This document shows positions 7,889 through 14,353 of a stretch of DNA of 16,203 nucleotides, one piece after another. This stretch comes from Cyanobacteria bacterium OH_PDB_112 (lineage in GTDB: Bacteria > Cyanobacteriota > Vampirovibrionia > Gastranaerophilales > CAJFVJ01): contig JAEWLZ010000210.1 in assembly GCA_023457295.1 (NCBI GenBank), positions 1 to 16,203 of the forward strand, read 5' to 3'. A program made the translations under genes and the position numbers. Each line of letters begins with the position of its first letter. Position 1 is the stretch's first letter. The notes beneath the pieces were generated by a model. It was given only the letters and a program-made list of their open reading frames with translations. It did no database searches and had not been told where the DNA came from.

Positions 7889-8827
7889 CTAATCGCTGAA
7901 AATGGTTTTCTTATATCCTTGTACAATTTTTTCCAAATCACTCTTAGTAATTCTTCCATTATTATTAACATCAAGACCCGGATTTGAATCATAATAAGAC
8001 TCACCTTCAGAAGTAAGGACATCTCTTTTGGATCTTGCCGGCAAGAAAACAAGAGCATATAAATCAGCTCCGCTTAAAGACCTATCACCAAATCCTCTGT
8101 CTTTTTTAAGTTTTTTCAAATATTTTTCTACATAATCTAATTGTTTTTCAGGAGTCATTCTCTTTAACTCATAAATATTTGTATCGAATTCTTTTGCTGT
8201 TTGCGGCATGAATTGAATCAATCCAGTAGCATTTGTCGGAGGTAAAGTACGACCATCTTTTGTGCGTATAGGCTTATCATTTACAGCCGTAGAATCCAAT
8301 CTTGACTCAGCATACATAACAGCAAGCAAATCTGACGAATCACAATTTAATTCATCAGATATTTTTTTAACTTTTTCCAAGAATTCCGGCGACAAATCTC
8401 TAACTTTAATATCTTTTTTATTAATACTTTTGTTATTACGTTTAGCTGAATTATCATTATCAAGCATATCAAATTGAGCCATCAAGCTCATCATTCCAAA
8501 CAAACTTGACATTCCGTTATTCGAGCCCATCGGAAGTAAACTCAAAAGAGATTCATAATCTTTAAAACTACTTGAAGAACCCTCACTATTTTCAAGCTGT
8601 TTAGATATAAGCATGAAATTGAGCATTCTCATCATAGTTGTATTAGTACTGTCAGGTTGAATAGGTGCCATTTGAGGCTGAGAGACATTACCTGCCATAA
8701 TTTGAGGCAAAGCAAAATTATTCGCATACGGGAGTCCCGCTCGACTCATAAAAGGTGTAGGAATATTTGCCGAACCGCCAAGGTTCGGATCAAGTCCCAA
8801 ATATCTGTTAGAATAATCTGAATACAT
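7889..8827 (-). CDS. SLT-type lytic transglycosylase domain protein with C-terminal EF-hand-like motif
   Basis: This 312-residue protein has three parts. Residues 1-130 are low-complexity and rich in Asn, Met, Ser and Pro. Residues about 145-270 form a Slt/LysM-type transglycosylase domain with catalytic AVMYAESRLDSTAVN (E174) and the conserved ATGLIQFMPQTAKEF block (200-214). Residues about 285-300 carry DVNNNGRITKSDLEKI, which fits a calcium-binding EF-hand or dockerin-like loop (D286, N288, N290, I293, D297). Known relatives cleave peptidoglycan glycan strands. No signal peptide or lipobox is visible, although the substrate lies outside the membrane, so export by another route or a non-canonical role is possible. 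The domain plus acidic C-terminal loop recalls phage-tail-type transglycosylases, but no other phage gene is nearby. ATG 8827 has AGGAG 12 nt upstream and purine-rich AGAGAG next to it. It probably shares an mRNA with priA. Confidence 0.85.
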   Translation of the reverse strand: MYSDYSNRYLGLDPNLGGSANIPTPFMSRAGLPYANNFALPQIMAGNVSQPQMAPIQPDSTNTTMMRMLNFMLISKQLENSEGSSSSFKDYESLLSLLPMGSNNGMSSLFGMMSLMAQFDMLDNDNSAKRNNKSINKKDIKVRDLSPEFLEKVKKISDELNCDSSDLLAVMYAESRLDSTAVNDKPIRTKDGRTLPPTNATGLIQFMPQTAKEFDTNIYELKRMTPEKQLDYVEKYLKKLKKDRGFGDRSLSGADLYALVFLPARSKRDVLTSEGESYYDSNPGLDVNNNGRITKSDLEKIVQGYKKTIFSD

Positions 8828-8920
8828 CTCTCTATTTTTCTCCTAAATATATAAAGTATATATCGTGAAGAAAATTGCCTTTAAACGACCTTGAGAGTAA
8901 ATATTTCGTTACATTTAATC

Positions 8921-9550
8921 TTAGATATTTACAAAATACTCTAAAGCATCTTTAAGCTCTAACCAAAGTTGCTCACAATCATCAATTTCTTTCATCTCAA
9001 GTGTAATCACAGGATATCCCTGCTCTGTTCCAAAGTAACTTCCAAAACTGCCGGGAGTTTCATAACCGATACTCTCCTCAAGACGATAGCCTGATAATTC
9101 CGCCATTTTTTCGGCGATTTCTCGAGCATTTCCATCATAATTCACCACCTCAAAAGGCGTATGGAGAGTCAAAATTGCATAAGGCTTATATTTTCCTATA
9201 ACTTCTTTCAAAAATACCGATTCAATTTCAGACAGTGGTTTTTCTCCGCCAAAATATCTGTCTTTGGGAAGCAGTTTCCAGTTTTTGGCAGGAAAATTAC
9301 GATTAATATCGACTCCGTTTGCATTTGTACGGGTATTCAAAACTTTACCGTCAGGATTAAGGCATGGTATGTATAAAACTCGATTTTTGTGTGACAGTTT
9401 AATCATTTGCTCAACCATTTTTTCACCCTGCCACTCATCACCATGCACAACTCCAACTACGAGAAGGGTCTTATCATAATGAGGAGGCTCAACTGAAACC
9501 AGTTGAACCTCCTCATTATTTTTTGTTATTATTCTATCGAGAATTTTCAT
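8921..9550 (-). CDS. M14-family zinc carboxypeptidase, murein-peptide amidase (MpaA)-like
   Basis: This compact 209-residue single-domain protein has the M14 metallopeptidase pattern: HGDE zinc motif (H36, E39), the substrate-binding NR pair in GVDINRNFP (N83, R84), third zinc ligand H130 in LTLHTP, and catalytic Glu in VITLEMKE (E185). Relatives include MpaA, which trims the gamma-D-Glu-diaminopimelate bond of murein peptides in the cytoplasm, and other short M14 enzymes; the exact substrate cannot be read from sequence. No signal peptide is seen, fitting a cytoplasmic recycling role. The gene starts directly after the tpiA stop and has no strong ribosome site, so it is likely translationally coupled to tpiA. 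A 20-bp hairpin lies inside codons 11-25 of the reading frame. Confidence 0.82.
   Translation of the reverse strand: MKILDRIITKNNEEVQLVSVEPPHYDKTLLVVGVVHGDEWQGEKMVEQMIKLSHKNRVLYIPCLNPDGKVLNTRTNANGVDINRNFPAKNWKLLPKDRYFGGEKPLSEIESVFLKEVIGKYKPYAILTLHTPFEVVNYDGNAREIAEKMAELSGYRLEESIGYETPGSFGSYFGTEQGYPVITLEMKEIDDCEQLWLELKDALEYFVNI
9476..9519 (-). repeat. Strong 20-bp hairpin inside the 5' end of the M14 peptidase gene
   Basis: Arms 9476-9495 and 9500-9519 are inverted copies separated by a 4-nt loop. The one non-complementary position (9488/9507) is a G-U pair only in the minus-strand RNA, that is, in the mRNA. One arm contains a perfect AGGAGG and the other the complementary CCTCCT. The hairpin starts 32 nt after the tpiA stop and has no U-tract, so it is not an ordinary terminator. 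Confidence 0.75.
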
Positions 9551-10336
9551 TTATACTCTGGCTTTCATAGCTCCTGTTATGATTCCCAAGAAATCTTCAG
9601 CAGTCAAGCTCGCACCGCCTACCAAAGCACCGTCGATGTCAGATTGTGACATTTGCTCTTCGATAGTAGAAGGCTTCACGCTTCCACCGTAGAGGATTCT
9701 GATTGCGTCTGCTGCTTCTTTTCCTGAAACTTCAGCGACAACTCCACGAATCATAGCGATAACGCGGTTTGCTTCCACGCTGTCGCAAGTTTTACCTGTA
9801 CCTATAGCCCAGATAGGCTCATAAGCGATTGCAGATTTCGCAACTTCATCAGATGTCAAACCTTCAAGAGCAGCTTCAATTTGTGTTCTTACATGAGAGT
9901 CTGTAATACCAGCTTCACGTTGTTCTAAGGACTCTCCACAGCAAATAATCGGAATAAGACCATTTGCAAGGATAGCTTTTGTTTTTTTGTTTACCATTTC
10001 ATCAGTTTCACCAAAATACTGTCTTCTTTCAGAGTGTCCGATAATGATATACTCAGCTTTTAAATCTTTTATCATTTCAACAGAAACTTCGCCTGTAAAA
10101 GCCCCTTGTTTTTCAAAGTAGCAATTTTGGGCAGAAAGTTTTACTTTTCCGCAGCCACATGTGCAAAGCGCATCAGATACAGTTTGCAAAGATGTAAATA
10201 CAGGCGCCACAACAACTTCCGGCAAAACAGCCTTTTCGATGTCTTTAAGCCCTGCCATAAGTTCTGATACAAGAGTTCTGGATTCTTCTGTCAACTTATG
10301 CATTTTCCAGTTGCCCGCAATTATAGGTTTTCTCAT
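9551..10336 (-). CDS. tpiA: Triose-phosphate isomerase
   Basis: This 261-residue glycolytic enzyme interconverts dihydroxyacetone phosphate and glyceraldehyde 3-phosphate in the cytoplasm. It has the full TIM-barrel signature set: GNWKMHK with the substrate lysine K11, IIIGHSERR with catalytic H101, AYEPIWAIGTG with catalytic base E173 and the closing loop, and GGSVKP (217-222) for phosphate binding. Length is slightly above the usual 250, with a short extra loop containing CTCGCG near 58-63. ATG 10336 has AAAGGAC about 8 nt upstream. It is likely read from a promoter in the gap before it, just beyond a terminator-like hairpin, and its mRNA continues into the M14 gene. Confidence 0.98.
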   Translation of the reverse strand: MRKPIIAGNWKMHKLTEESRTLVSELMAGLKDIEKAVLPEVVVAPVFTSLQTVSDALCTCGCGKVKLSAQNCYFEKQGAFTGEVSVEMIKDLKAEYIIIGHSERRQYFGETDEMVNKKTKAILANGLIPIICCGESLEQREAGITDSHVRTQIEAALEGLTSDEVAKSAIAYEPIWAIGTGKTCDSVEANRVIAMIRGVVAEVSGKEAADAIRILYGGSVKPSTIEEQMSQSDIDGALVGGASLTAEDFLGIITGAMKARV

Positions 10337-10370
10337 ATTTAAGTCCTTTCGTGTCTATTTTTACAAAAAG

Positions 10371-10376
10371 ATTATA
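10371..10376 (-). promoter_or_regulatory. Candidate -10 box of the tpiA promoter
   Basis: The minus strand reads TATAAT here, giving a start near 10364 and a leader of about 28 nt to the tpiA ATG. The -35 region is weak (TTCATT with a 16-nt spacer) and would fall inside the loop of the upstream terminator hairpin. Confidence 0.45.
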
Positions 10377-10378
10377 AC

Positions 10379-10407
10379 AAAAAAAAGGCTGGAATGAACC
10401 AACCTTT
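10379..10407 (-). terminator. Intrinsic terminator of the putative small RNA upstream of tpiA
   Basis: On the minus strand AAAGGTTGG (10407-10399) pairs with CCAGCCTTT (10392-10384) around a 6-nt loop and is followed by T8 (10386-10379). The single non-Watson-Crick pair (10389/10402) is a G-U wobble only in the minus-strand RNA, which agrees with this orientation. It lies 43 nt before the tpiA ATG, so it either ends a separate RNA or attenuates tpiA. Confidence 0.85.
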
Positions 10408-10522
10408 ACTGAAAACAGTTTACGAGTGAGAGTGGAATATGCACAGTTTCATGATATGTATTTGCACCCGAAACCGCATATTCCCCACATGTTCATGAAA
10501 TCGAACTATCTATAAATACCGC
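10379..10522 (-). ncRNA. Putative structured small RNA or tpiA leader, about 144 nt, unassigned family
   Basis: There is no open reading frame here, yet the minus strand reads as an RNA unit: a promoter at 10528-10555, a structured body and an intrinsic terminator. The body forms a long hairpin in which 10488-10476 pairs with 10442-10432 (GGAATATGC with GCATATTCC and flanks) and continues as GGTTTC (10475-10470) with GAAACT (10450-10445), closing a 19-nt loop. Smaller hairpins GTTC/GAAC (10506-10503 with 10494-10491) and ACTG/CAGT flank it. Residues TTTCATG (10500-10494) could instead pair with CATGAAA (10453-10447), and GTATTT near the 5' end could pair with AAATAC in the apical loop, so alternative or pseudoknotted folds exist. 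I see no clear 6S, SRP, tmRNA, T-box or known riboswitch core. It may be an independent sRNA or a conditional leader of tpiA. Confidence 0.45.
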
Positions 10523-10527
10523 TCAGT

Positions 10528-10555
10528 ATTATAAGTTAAAAGCACTTCACCACAA
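10528..10555 (-). promoter_or_regulatory. Sigma70-type promoter for the putative small RNA
   Basis: The minus strand has a consensus TATAAT at 10533-10528 and TTGTGG at 10555-10550 with a 16-nt spacer. Transcription would start near 10522, downstream of the rpsI terminator and before the hairpin region. Confidence 0.55.
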
Positions 10556-10575
10556 GAATTTTGAGAATAACCAAT

Positions 10576-10605
10576 AAAAAATCCCCGAATTTCGGGGATT
10601 TTTTT
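10576..10605 (-). terminator. Intrinsic terminator of the rpsI-distal ribosomal operon
   Basis: A-run, ATCCCCGAA, TTCGGGGAT and T-run form a GC-rich stem starting 16 nt after the rpsI stop. On the minus strand it is followed by T6, fitting termination of the ribosomal operon; it is nearly symmetric and could also act on the plus strand. Confidence 0.93.
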
Positions 10606-10620
10606 GATATTTTTTCCAAA

Positions 10621-11013
10621 TTATCTTTTTGAAAATTGGAATCTTTTTCTTGCTCTTTTGCGACCGTATTTTTTACGTTCTTTAATACGAGCATCACGTG
10701 TCAACAAACCGTTTTCTTTCAATGTAGATTTATTTTCTTCATTTAAAGCCAACAAAGCTTTTGAAAGTCCATGTCTAATTGCACCAGCTTGAGAAGAAAT
10801 TCCGCCGCCAACAGCTTTCACGATTAAGTCGTACTGACCTGCATTACCAGTCAATTCAAGAGGTTGAAGAATCATCATTTCCAACGCAGCTCTGTTTCCA
10901 AGATACTGTGAAGAAATTTTATTGTTAATAAAAATTCTGCCTTTACCTTTTCTTAATTTAACAGTTGCGATGGCTGTTTTTCTGCGTCCTACCGCTTCTT
11001 TTAATATAGCCAT
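10621..11013 (-). CDS. rpsI: 30S ribosomal protein S9 (uS9)
   Basis: This 130-residue ribosomal protein has the universal S9 features: an early GRRKTAIATVKLRKGKG segment, the VGGGISSQAGAIRHGLSKAL block, LLTRDARIKERKKYG, and the basic C-terminal tail GRKRARKRFQFSKR that reaches the P-site tRNA in known ribosomes. Its ATG overlaps the rplM stop codon by one base (TAATG) and has AAGGAGG at good spacing within the rplM end. It is the last gene of the operon, followed by a strong intrinsic terminator. The rplM-rpsI pair is conserved in nearly all bacteria. Confidence 0.98.
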   Translation of the reverse strand: MAILKEAVGRRKTAIATVKLRKGKGRIFINNKISSQYLGNRAALEMMILQPLELTGNAGQYDLIVKAVGGGISSQAGAIRHGLSKALLALNEENKSTLKENGLLTRDARIKERKKYGRKRARKRFQFSKR

Positions 11014-11450
11014 TATTTGATTTCCTCCTTATATTCAACAGGATTTTGCGCTGCATGCGGATGCTCAGCACCTTCATACACTTTCAACTTAGTAAGCTGA
11101 TGTGCACCAAGAGTGTTTTTTTGAAGCATGCCTTTTACCGCTTTTAAAAGAGCTCTTGTAGGATCTTTTTCCTGCAAATCTCTAAAGTTAGTGGAACGAA
11201 GCCCACCAGGGAATCCTGTATGATGATAATAAATTTTATCAGTTTCTTTTTTTCCTGTTACTTTAATTTTTGATGAGTTAATAACTACTACAAAGTCTCC
11301 AGTATCTACATGCGGTGTAAATTCCGGTTTGTTTTTCCCTCTCAAAATATTAGCAATAATAACGGCCAAACGACCCAAAGTTTTACCTTCAGCATCGATT
11401 AAGAACCATTTAGCTTCAACTTCAAGAGGCTTTGCGGAATACGTTTTCAT
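11013..11450 (-). CDS. rplM: 50S ribosomal protein L13 (uL13)
   Basis: This 145-residue large-subunit protein has the typical L13 segments KWFLIDAEGKTLGRLA, the ILRGKNKPEFTPHVDTGDFVVVINSSK block, YYHHTGFPGGLR and RALLKAVKGMLQKNTLG. Two adjacent ATG codons occur (11453 and 11450); AAGGAGG lies 3 nt before the first and 6 nt before the second, so I chose the second. The gene overlaps the truA end by 29 nt in another frame, with its ribosome site inside truA, which suggests that ribosomes reinitiate strongly here. Length is close to the E. coli protein (142). Confidence 0.97.
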   Translation of the reverse strand: MKTYSAKPLEVEAKWFLIDAEGKTLGRLAVIIANILRGKNKPEFTPHVDTGDFVVVINSSKIKVTGKKETDKIYYHHTGFPGGLRSTNFRDLQEKDPTRALLKAVKGMLQKNTLGAHQLTKLKVYEGAEHPHAAQNPVEYKEEIK

Positions 11451-12276
11451 CATTTGCCTCCTTATTTAAAATATCATTGTATTTTTTTTCATAATCTATA
11501 TACATCAAAGTCAATCCTTCAGCAGGAGCTGTTGCACCTGCAATAGAACGGTCTTTTGACTCCAAAACTTCCTGAAGCCATGCGAAACTACGTTCACCAC
11601 GTCCAATTTCTATTAAAGAACCAACTAAAATTCTGACCATGTTGTACAAAAACCTGTCACCAACAAAGTCAACATATATCATATTGCCGTTTCTTGTACA
11701 CTCAGCACGAGAAATCGTGCATTCCACGGCAGGATTGGCTGTATGAGCACATTTAAATGCGCTGAAATCATGCTTGCCTAAAATACAAGACAAAGCCTGA
11801 TTCATTTTATCAACATCCAAACCCATTCTTATATGAGTATTTTTTTCATCCCAAACAGAACGTTGAGAAGCATTATTTATAACATAACGATAATGCTTTT
11901 GCTTAGCTGTTTTTTGAGAATTGAAATTATTATCAATTTCCACCATATTAGCTATGCTAATATCAGGAGGAAGCAATGCATTCATAGAATTAATGAATTT
12001 TTTGCAATCAACTTCTTTTTCTAAATCAAAACTTGCAACTTGATATCTGGCATGAACACCAGCATCGGTGCGACCTGCCATTGTAATTCTGATTTCTTGA
12101 GAAAGTAAAATTTTAAGAACACTTTCTATTTCACCTTGAACAGTTCTTCCTTGAGGCTGAATTTGAGAACCTAAAAGCTCGGTACCTACATATTCCACAA
12201 CAACAGCATATCTGAGAAGATGTTTCTTCTCAGATACTGCATTGTTTATATTTGTAGACAATTCACTCAAGTTCAT
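11422..12276 (-). CDS. truA: tRNA pseudouridine(38-40) synthase TruA
   Basis: This 284-residue enzyme isomerises uridines 38-40 in the anticodon arm of tRNAs. The catalytic aspartate is D71 in MAGRTDAGVHAR. Other family blocks are FNSQKTAKQKHYRYVI, GKHDFSAF and GDRFLYNMVRILVG. About 20 extra residues precede the usual first strand (LLRYAVVVEYVGT). The common family motif GWQxQ reads GSQIQ (36-40), so the usual Trp is Ser. It follows rplQ by only 3 nt with little ribosome site, implying translational coupling, and its end overlaps rplM. A perfect 11-bp hairpin lies at codons 14-23. The placement between rplQ and rplM is known in Clostridia and cyanobacteria. Confidence 0.95.
   Translation of the reverse strand: MNLSELSTNINNAVSEKKHLLRYAVVVEYVGTELLGSQIQPQGRTVQGEIESVLKILLSQEIRITMAGRTDAGVHARYQVASFDLEKEVDCKKFINSMNALLPPDISIANMVEIDNNFNSQKTAKQKHYRYVINNASQRSVWDEKNTHIRMGLDVDKMNQALSCILGKHDFSAFKCAHTANPAVECTISRAECTRNGNMIYVDFVGDRFLYNMVRILVGSLIEIGRGERSFAWLQEVLESKDRSIAGATAPAEGLTLMYIDYEKKYNDILNKEANDENVFRKAS
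12209..12236 (-). repeat. Perfect 11-bp hairpin inside the 5' end of truA
   Basis: TATCTGAGAAG (12209-12219) and CTTCTCAGATA (12226-12236) are exact inverted copies around a 6-nt loop. It lies 41-68 nt into the truA frame and begins 44 nt after the rplQ stop. No U-tract follows, so it is not a standard terminator. Confidence 0.6.
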
Positions 12277-12279
12277 TTA

Positions 12280-12705
12280 TTACACCAACTGAATTAACGC
12301 CATTTCAGCCGCATCACCACGACGAGGAGGCAATCTGAAAATTCTTGTGTAACCGCCTTTTCTGTCTGTATATTCTTTAGCGATGCTATTAAATAACTTT
12401 CTTAAAACAGTTTCGGATGTAAGTTTTTCTTCTCCTTCAGGAGTTTCCAAAATTTCTCCAGACTGGCTCAAGAATCTGCCTGTTTCTTGGTCATATATAT
12501 ACTTAGCAGCTATTCTTCTTGAATGAACATCACCTTTTTTTGCCAGTGAAATAATGTGTTCTGCATACGGTTTCAAAGCTTTTGCTTTAGCCATTGTAGT
12601 TTTTATTTCACCATGCATAAACAAAGATGAAGCAAGTGATCTCAATACGGCTTTGCGCTGATCTTGAGGTCTTCCTAATTTATGTCTTTTACACTGGTGT
12701 CTCAT
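12280..12705 (-). CDS. rplQ: 50S ribosomal protein L17 (bL17)
   Basis: This 141-residue large-subunit protein begins with the conserved MRHQCKRHKLGRPQDQRKAVLR-type region, continues through HGEIKTTMAKAKALKPYAEHIISLAKKG, and ends with the diagnostic KGGYTRIFRLPPRRGDAAEMALIQLV-type tail. Typical L17 proteins have 115-130 residues; here an acidic stretch of about 24 residues (about 74-97, containing LSQSGEILETPEGEEK) is inserted between the IAAKYIYDQ and VLRKLF segments. The ribosome site is AAGGA, about 9 nt before ATG 12705. It follows rpoA as in almost all bacteria, and truA follows 3 nt later. Confidence 0.97.
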   Translation of the reverse strand: MRHQCKRHKLGRPQDQRKAVLRSLASSLFMHGEIKTTMAKAKALKPYAEHIISLAKKGDVHSRRIAAKYIYDQETGRFLSQSGEILETPEGEEKLTSETVLRKLFNSIAKEYTDRKGGYTRIFRLPPRRGDAAEMALIQLV

Positions 12706-12723
12706 TTTTATTTTTCCTTTTTA

Positions 12724-13701
12724 TTATATTAATTCGTCTTCAACACCCTCTGGATTTGGAGCTAATTCCAAACCAAACTGATGCAACTTTTCGATTACTT
12801 CATCCGAAGATTTTTTACCAAAGTTTTTGATATTAAGCAAATCATATTCTGACTTTCTTAATAATTCTTGCATAGAATTGATACTTGCTCTTTTTAAGCA
12901 GTTATATGCTCTTACTGAAAGTTCCAAATCTTCAATAGCGATACTTGGAGATGGCTCTTCTTCAACTTCTTCTTCAATTAAAACAGGTGCTCCTGATGTA
13001 AAAGCAGGTTGACCAGTCAAAGAGGTAATAGCCATAAAGTGTTCAATCAAAAGATTTGAAGCTTGAGTAATAGCATTATTTACATCAATACTTCCATTTG
13101 ACCAAATTTCCAAAAGCAATTTATCAAAGTCTGTAATTTCACCAACACGAGTGTTTTCAACTGTGTAGCTTACTTTTTTTACAGGCATAAATGATGCATC
13201 AATAGGAAGCATATCGATAGGCATATCAGGTCTTGTTTCCTGAAGAACATCACTAGTGATATAGCCTTTTCCTGATTCAACAATAATTTCAGCGTGGATA
13301 CTTCCGCCTTCCGCAACAGTACAAATCAACCAGTCAGGGTTAATTACTTTAACACCTGAAGGAAGTTCTATATCACTTGCCAAAACAGGACCTTCTGTAT
13401 CTATATCAAGTCTTAGAGTTTTTGGCTCATCATCTTCGATTTTTACAACTAAACCTTTAAGGTTCATCATAATATCTATTACATCTTCAACAATACCAGG
13501 AATTGCAGTATATTCATGCGTAATCCCTTCGATTCTTACAGCAGTAACTGCTGCGCCTTCCAAACTTGAAAGAAGGACTCTTCTTAATGAATTACCTATT
13601 GTTGTACCAAATCCTCTTTCTAACGGTTCAATTACAAATTTTCCGTAATTTGACCCGTCTGAACTTGTTGTTGTGTTTACACATTTTATTTTTAAATCCA
13701 T
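12724..13701 (-). CDS. rpoA: DNA-directed RNA polymerase subunit alpha
   Basis: This 325-residue subunit nucleates RNA polymerase assembly through its N-terminal domain (about 1-230; FVIEPLERGFGTTIGNSLRR and VLLSSLEGAAVTAVRIEG are characteristic). Its C-terminal domain binds activators and upstream DNA (about 255-315; LSVRAYNCLKRASINSMQELL, then LLNIKNFGKKSSDEVIEKL). An acidic linker (EEEVEEEPS) joins them. The length is normal for bacteria. ATG 13701 has GGAGG about 12 nt upstream, a little far. It lies between rpsD and rplQ, the usual alpha-operon order. Confidence 0.98.
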   Translation of the reverse strand: MDLKIKCVNTTTSSDGSNYGKFVIEPLERGFGTTIGNSLRRVLLSSLEGAAVTAVRIEGITHEYTAIPGIVEDVIDIMMNLKGLVVKIEDDEPKTLRLDIDTEGPVLASDIELPSGVKVINPDWLICTVAEGGSIHAEIIVESGKGYITSDVLQETRPDMPIDMLPIDASFMPVKKVSYTVENTRVGEITDFDKLLLEIWSNGSIDVNNAITQASNLLIEHFMAITSLTGQPAFTSGAPVLIEEEVEEEPSPSIAIEDLELSVRAYNCLKRASINSMQELLRKSEYDLLNIKNFGKKSSDEVIEKLHQFGLELAPNPEGVEDELI

Positions 13702-13724
13702 CGTAGACTAAAACCTCCGGGTTG

Positions 13725-14327
13725 TTACTTAGAATAATACTCAATTACTAATTGTTCTTTAAATTCAGGATCCATTTCTTCTCTTTCGGGAAGTCTGTCG
13801 AAAGTTAATTTCAATGCTGACTTATCAGCAGTAATCCAAGCTGGAGTTGATGCTGCATCAACATATTCGACTAATCCTTTGAACAATTCTTTGCTTTTCT
13901 CTCTAATTGTGATTACATCACCTGCTTTTACAAGAAAAGAAGGGATATCTACTTTTTTACCATTCACAAGAACATGTCCATGATTAACAAGTTGTCTTGA
14001 TTGACGTCTTGTTGTTGAAAAACCTGCTCTATACAAAACATTATCCAATCTTGATTCAAGAATTTGAAGCAAAATTGTACCTGTAACGCCTGTTTTTCTA
14101 GACGCTGTTTTATAATATTTAACAAATTGTTTTTCACTAACTAAATAAGTCAAACGGATTTTTTGTTTTTCGTTCAAGTGAATTGCGTAATCAGAAACTT
14201 TTTTTCTTGCCTGACCGTGCTGACCTGAAGCATACTGAGTCATACCTGAAATTAATTGTTTTGCAGATATGTCTTTTACGCCGTAGTTTCTGAATAATTT
14301 ATTTGACGGTCCTGTGTATCTAGCCAA
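13725..14327 (-). CDS. rpsD: 30S ribosomal protein S4 (uS4), TTG start
   Basis: This 200-residue small-subunit protein initiates 16S rRNA assembly and in E. coli also represses its own operon. It begins ARYTGPSNKLFRNYGVKD, lacks the N-terminal zinc-binding cysteines found in some S4 proteins, and carries the S4 RNA-binding fold near SRLDNVLYRAGFSTTRRQSRQLVNHGHVLVNGKKV (quoted in part: LDNVLYRAGF, RQLVNHGHVLVNGK). The start codon is TTG (14327-14325) with AAAAGGAGT about 7 nt upstream; no nearby ATG or GTG would give the conserved N terminus, so the rare start looks real and may lower S4 yield. Neighbours rpsK and rpoA fit the alpha operon. Confidence 0.97.
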   Translation of the reverse strand: MARYTGPSNKLFRNYGVKDISAKQLISGMTQYASGQHGQARKKVSDYAIHLNEKQKIRLTYLVSEKQFVKYYKTASRKTGVTGTILLQILESRLDNVLYRAGFSTTRRQSRQLVNHGHVLVNGKKVDIPSFLVKAGDVITIREKSKELFKGLVEYVDAASTPAWITADKSALKLTFDRLPEREEMDPEFKEQLVIEYYSK

Positions 14328-14353
14328 TTTTTGACTCCTTTTTGTTTAAATTG

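Noticed and set aside
9161..9479. Overlapping plus-strand frames opposite the M14 gene
   Set aside because: They are shadows of a minus-strand gene with intact zinc and catalytic residues.
10379..10522. 6S RNA or SRP RNA assignment for the gap before tpiA
   Set aside because: The 5' and 3' ends do not pair into the long 6S rod with a central bubble, and the SRP GGAAGCA-type core is absent.
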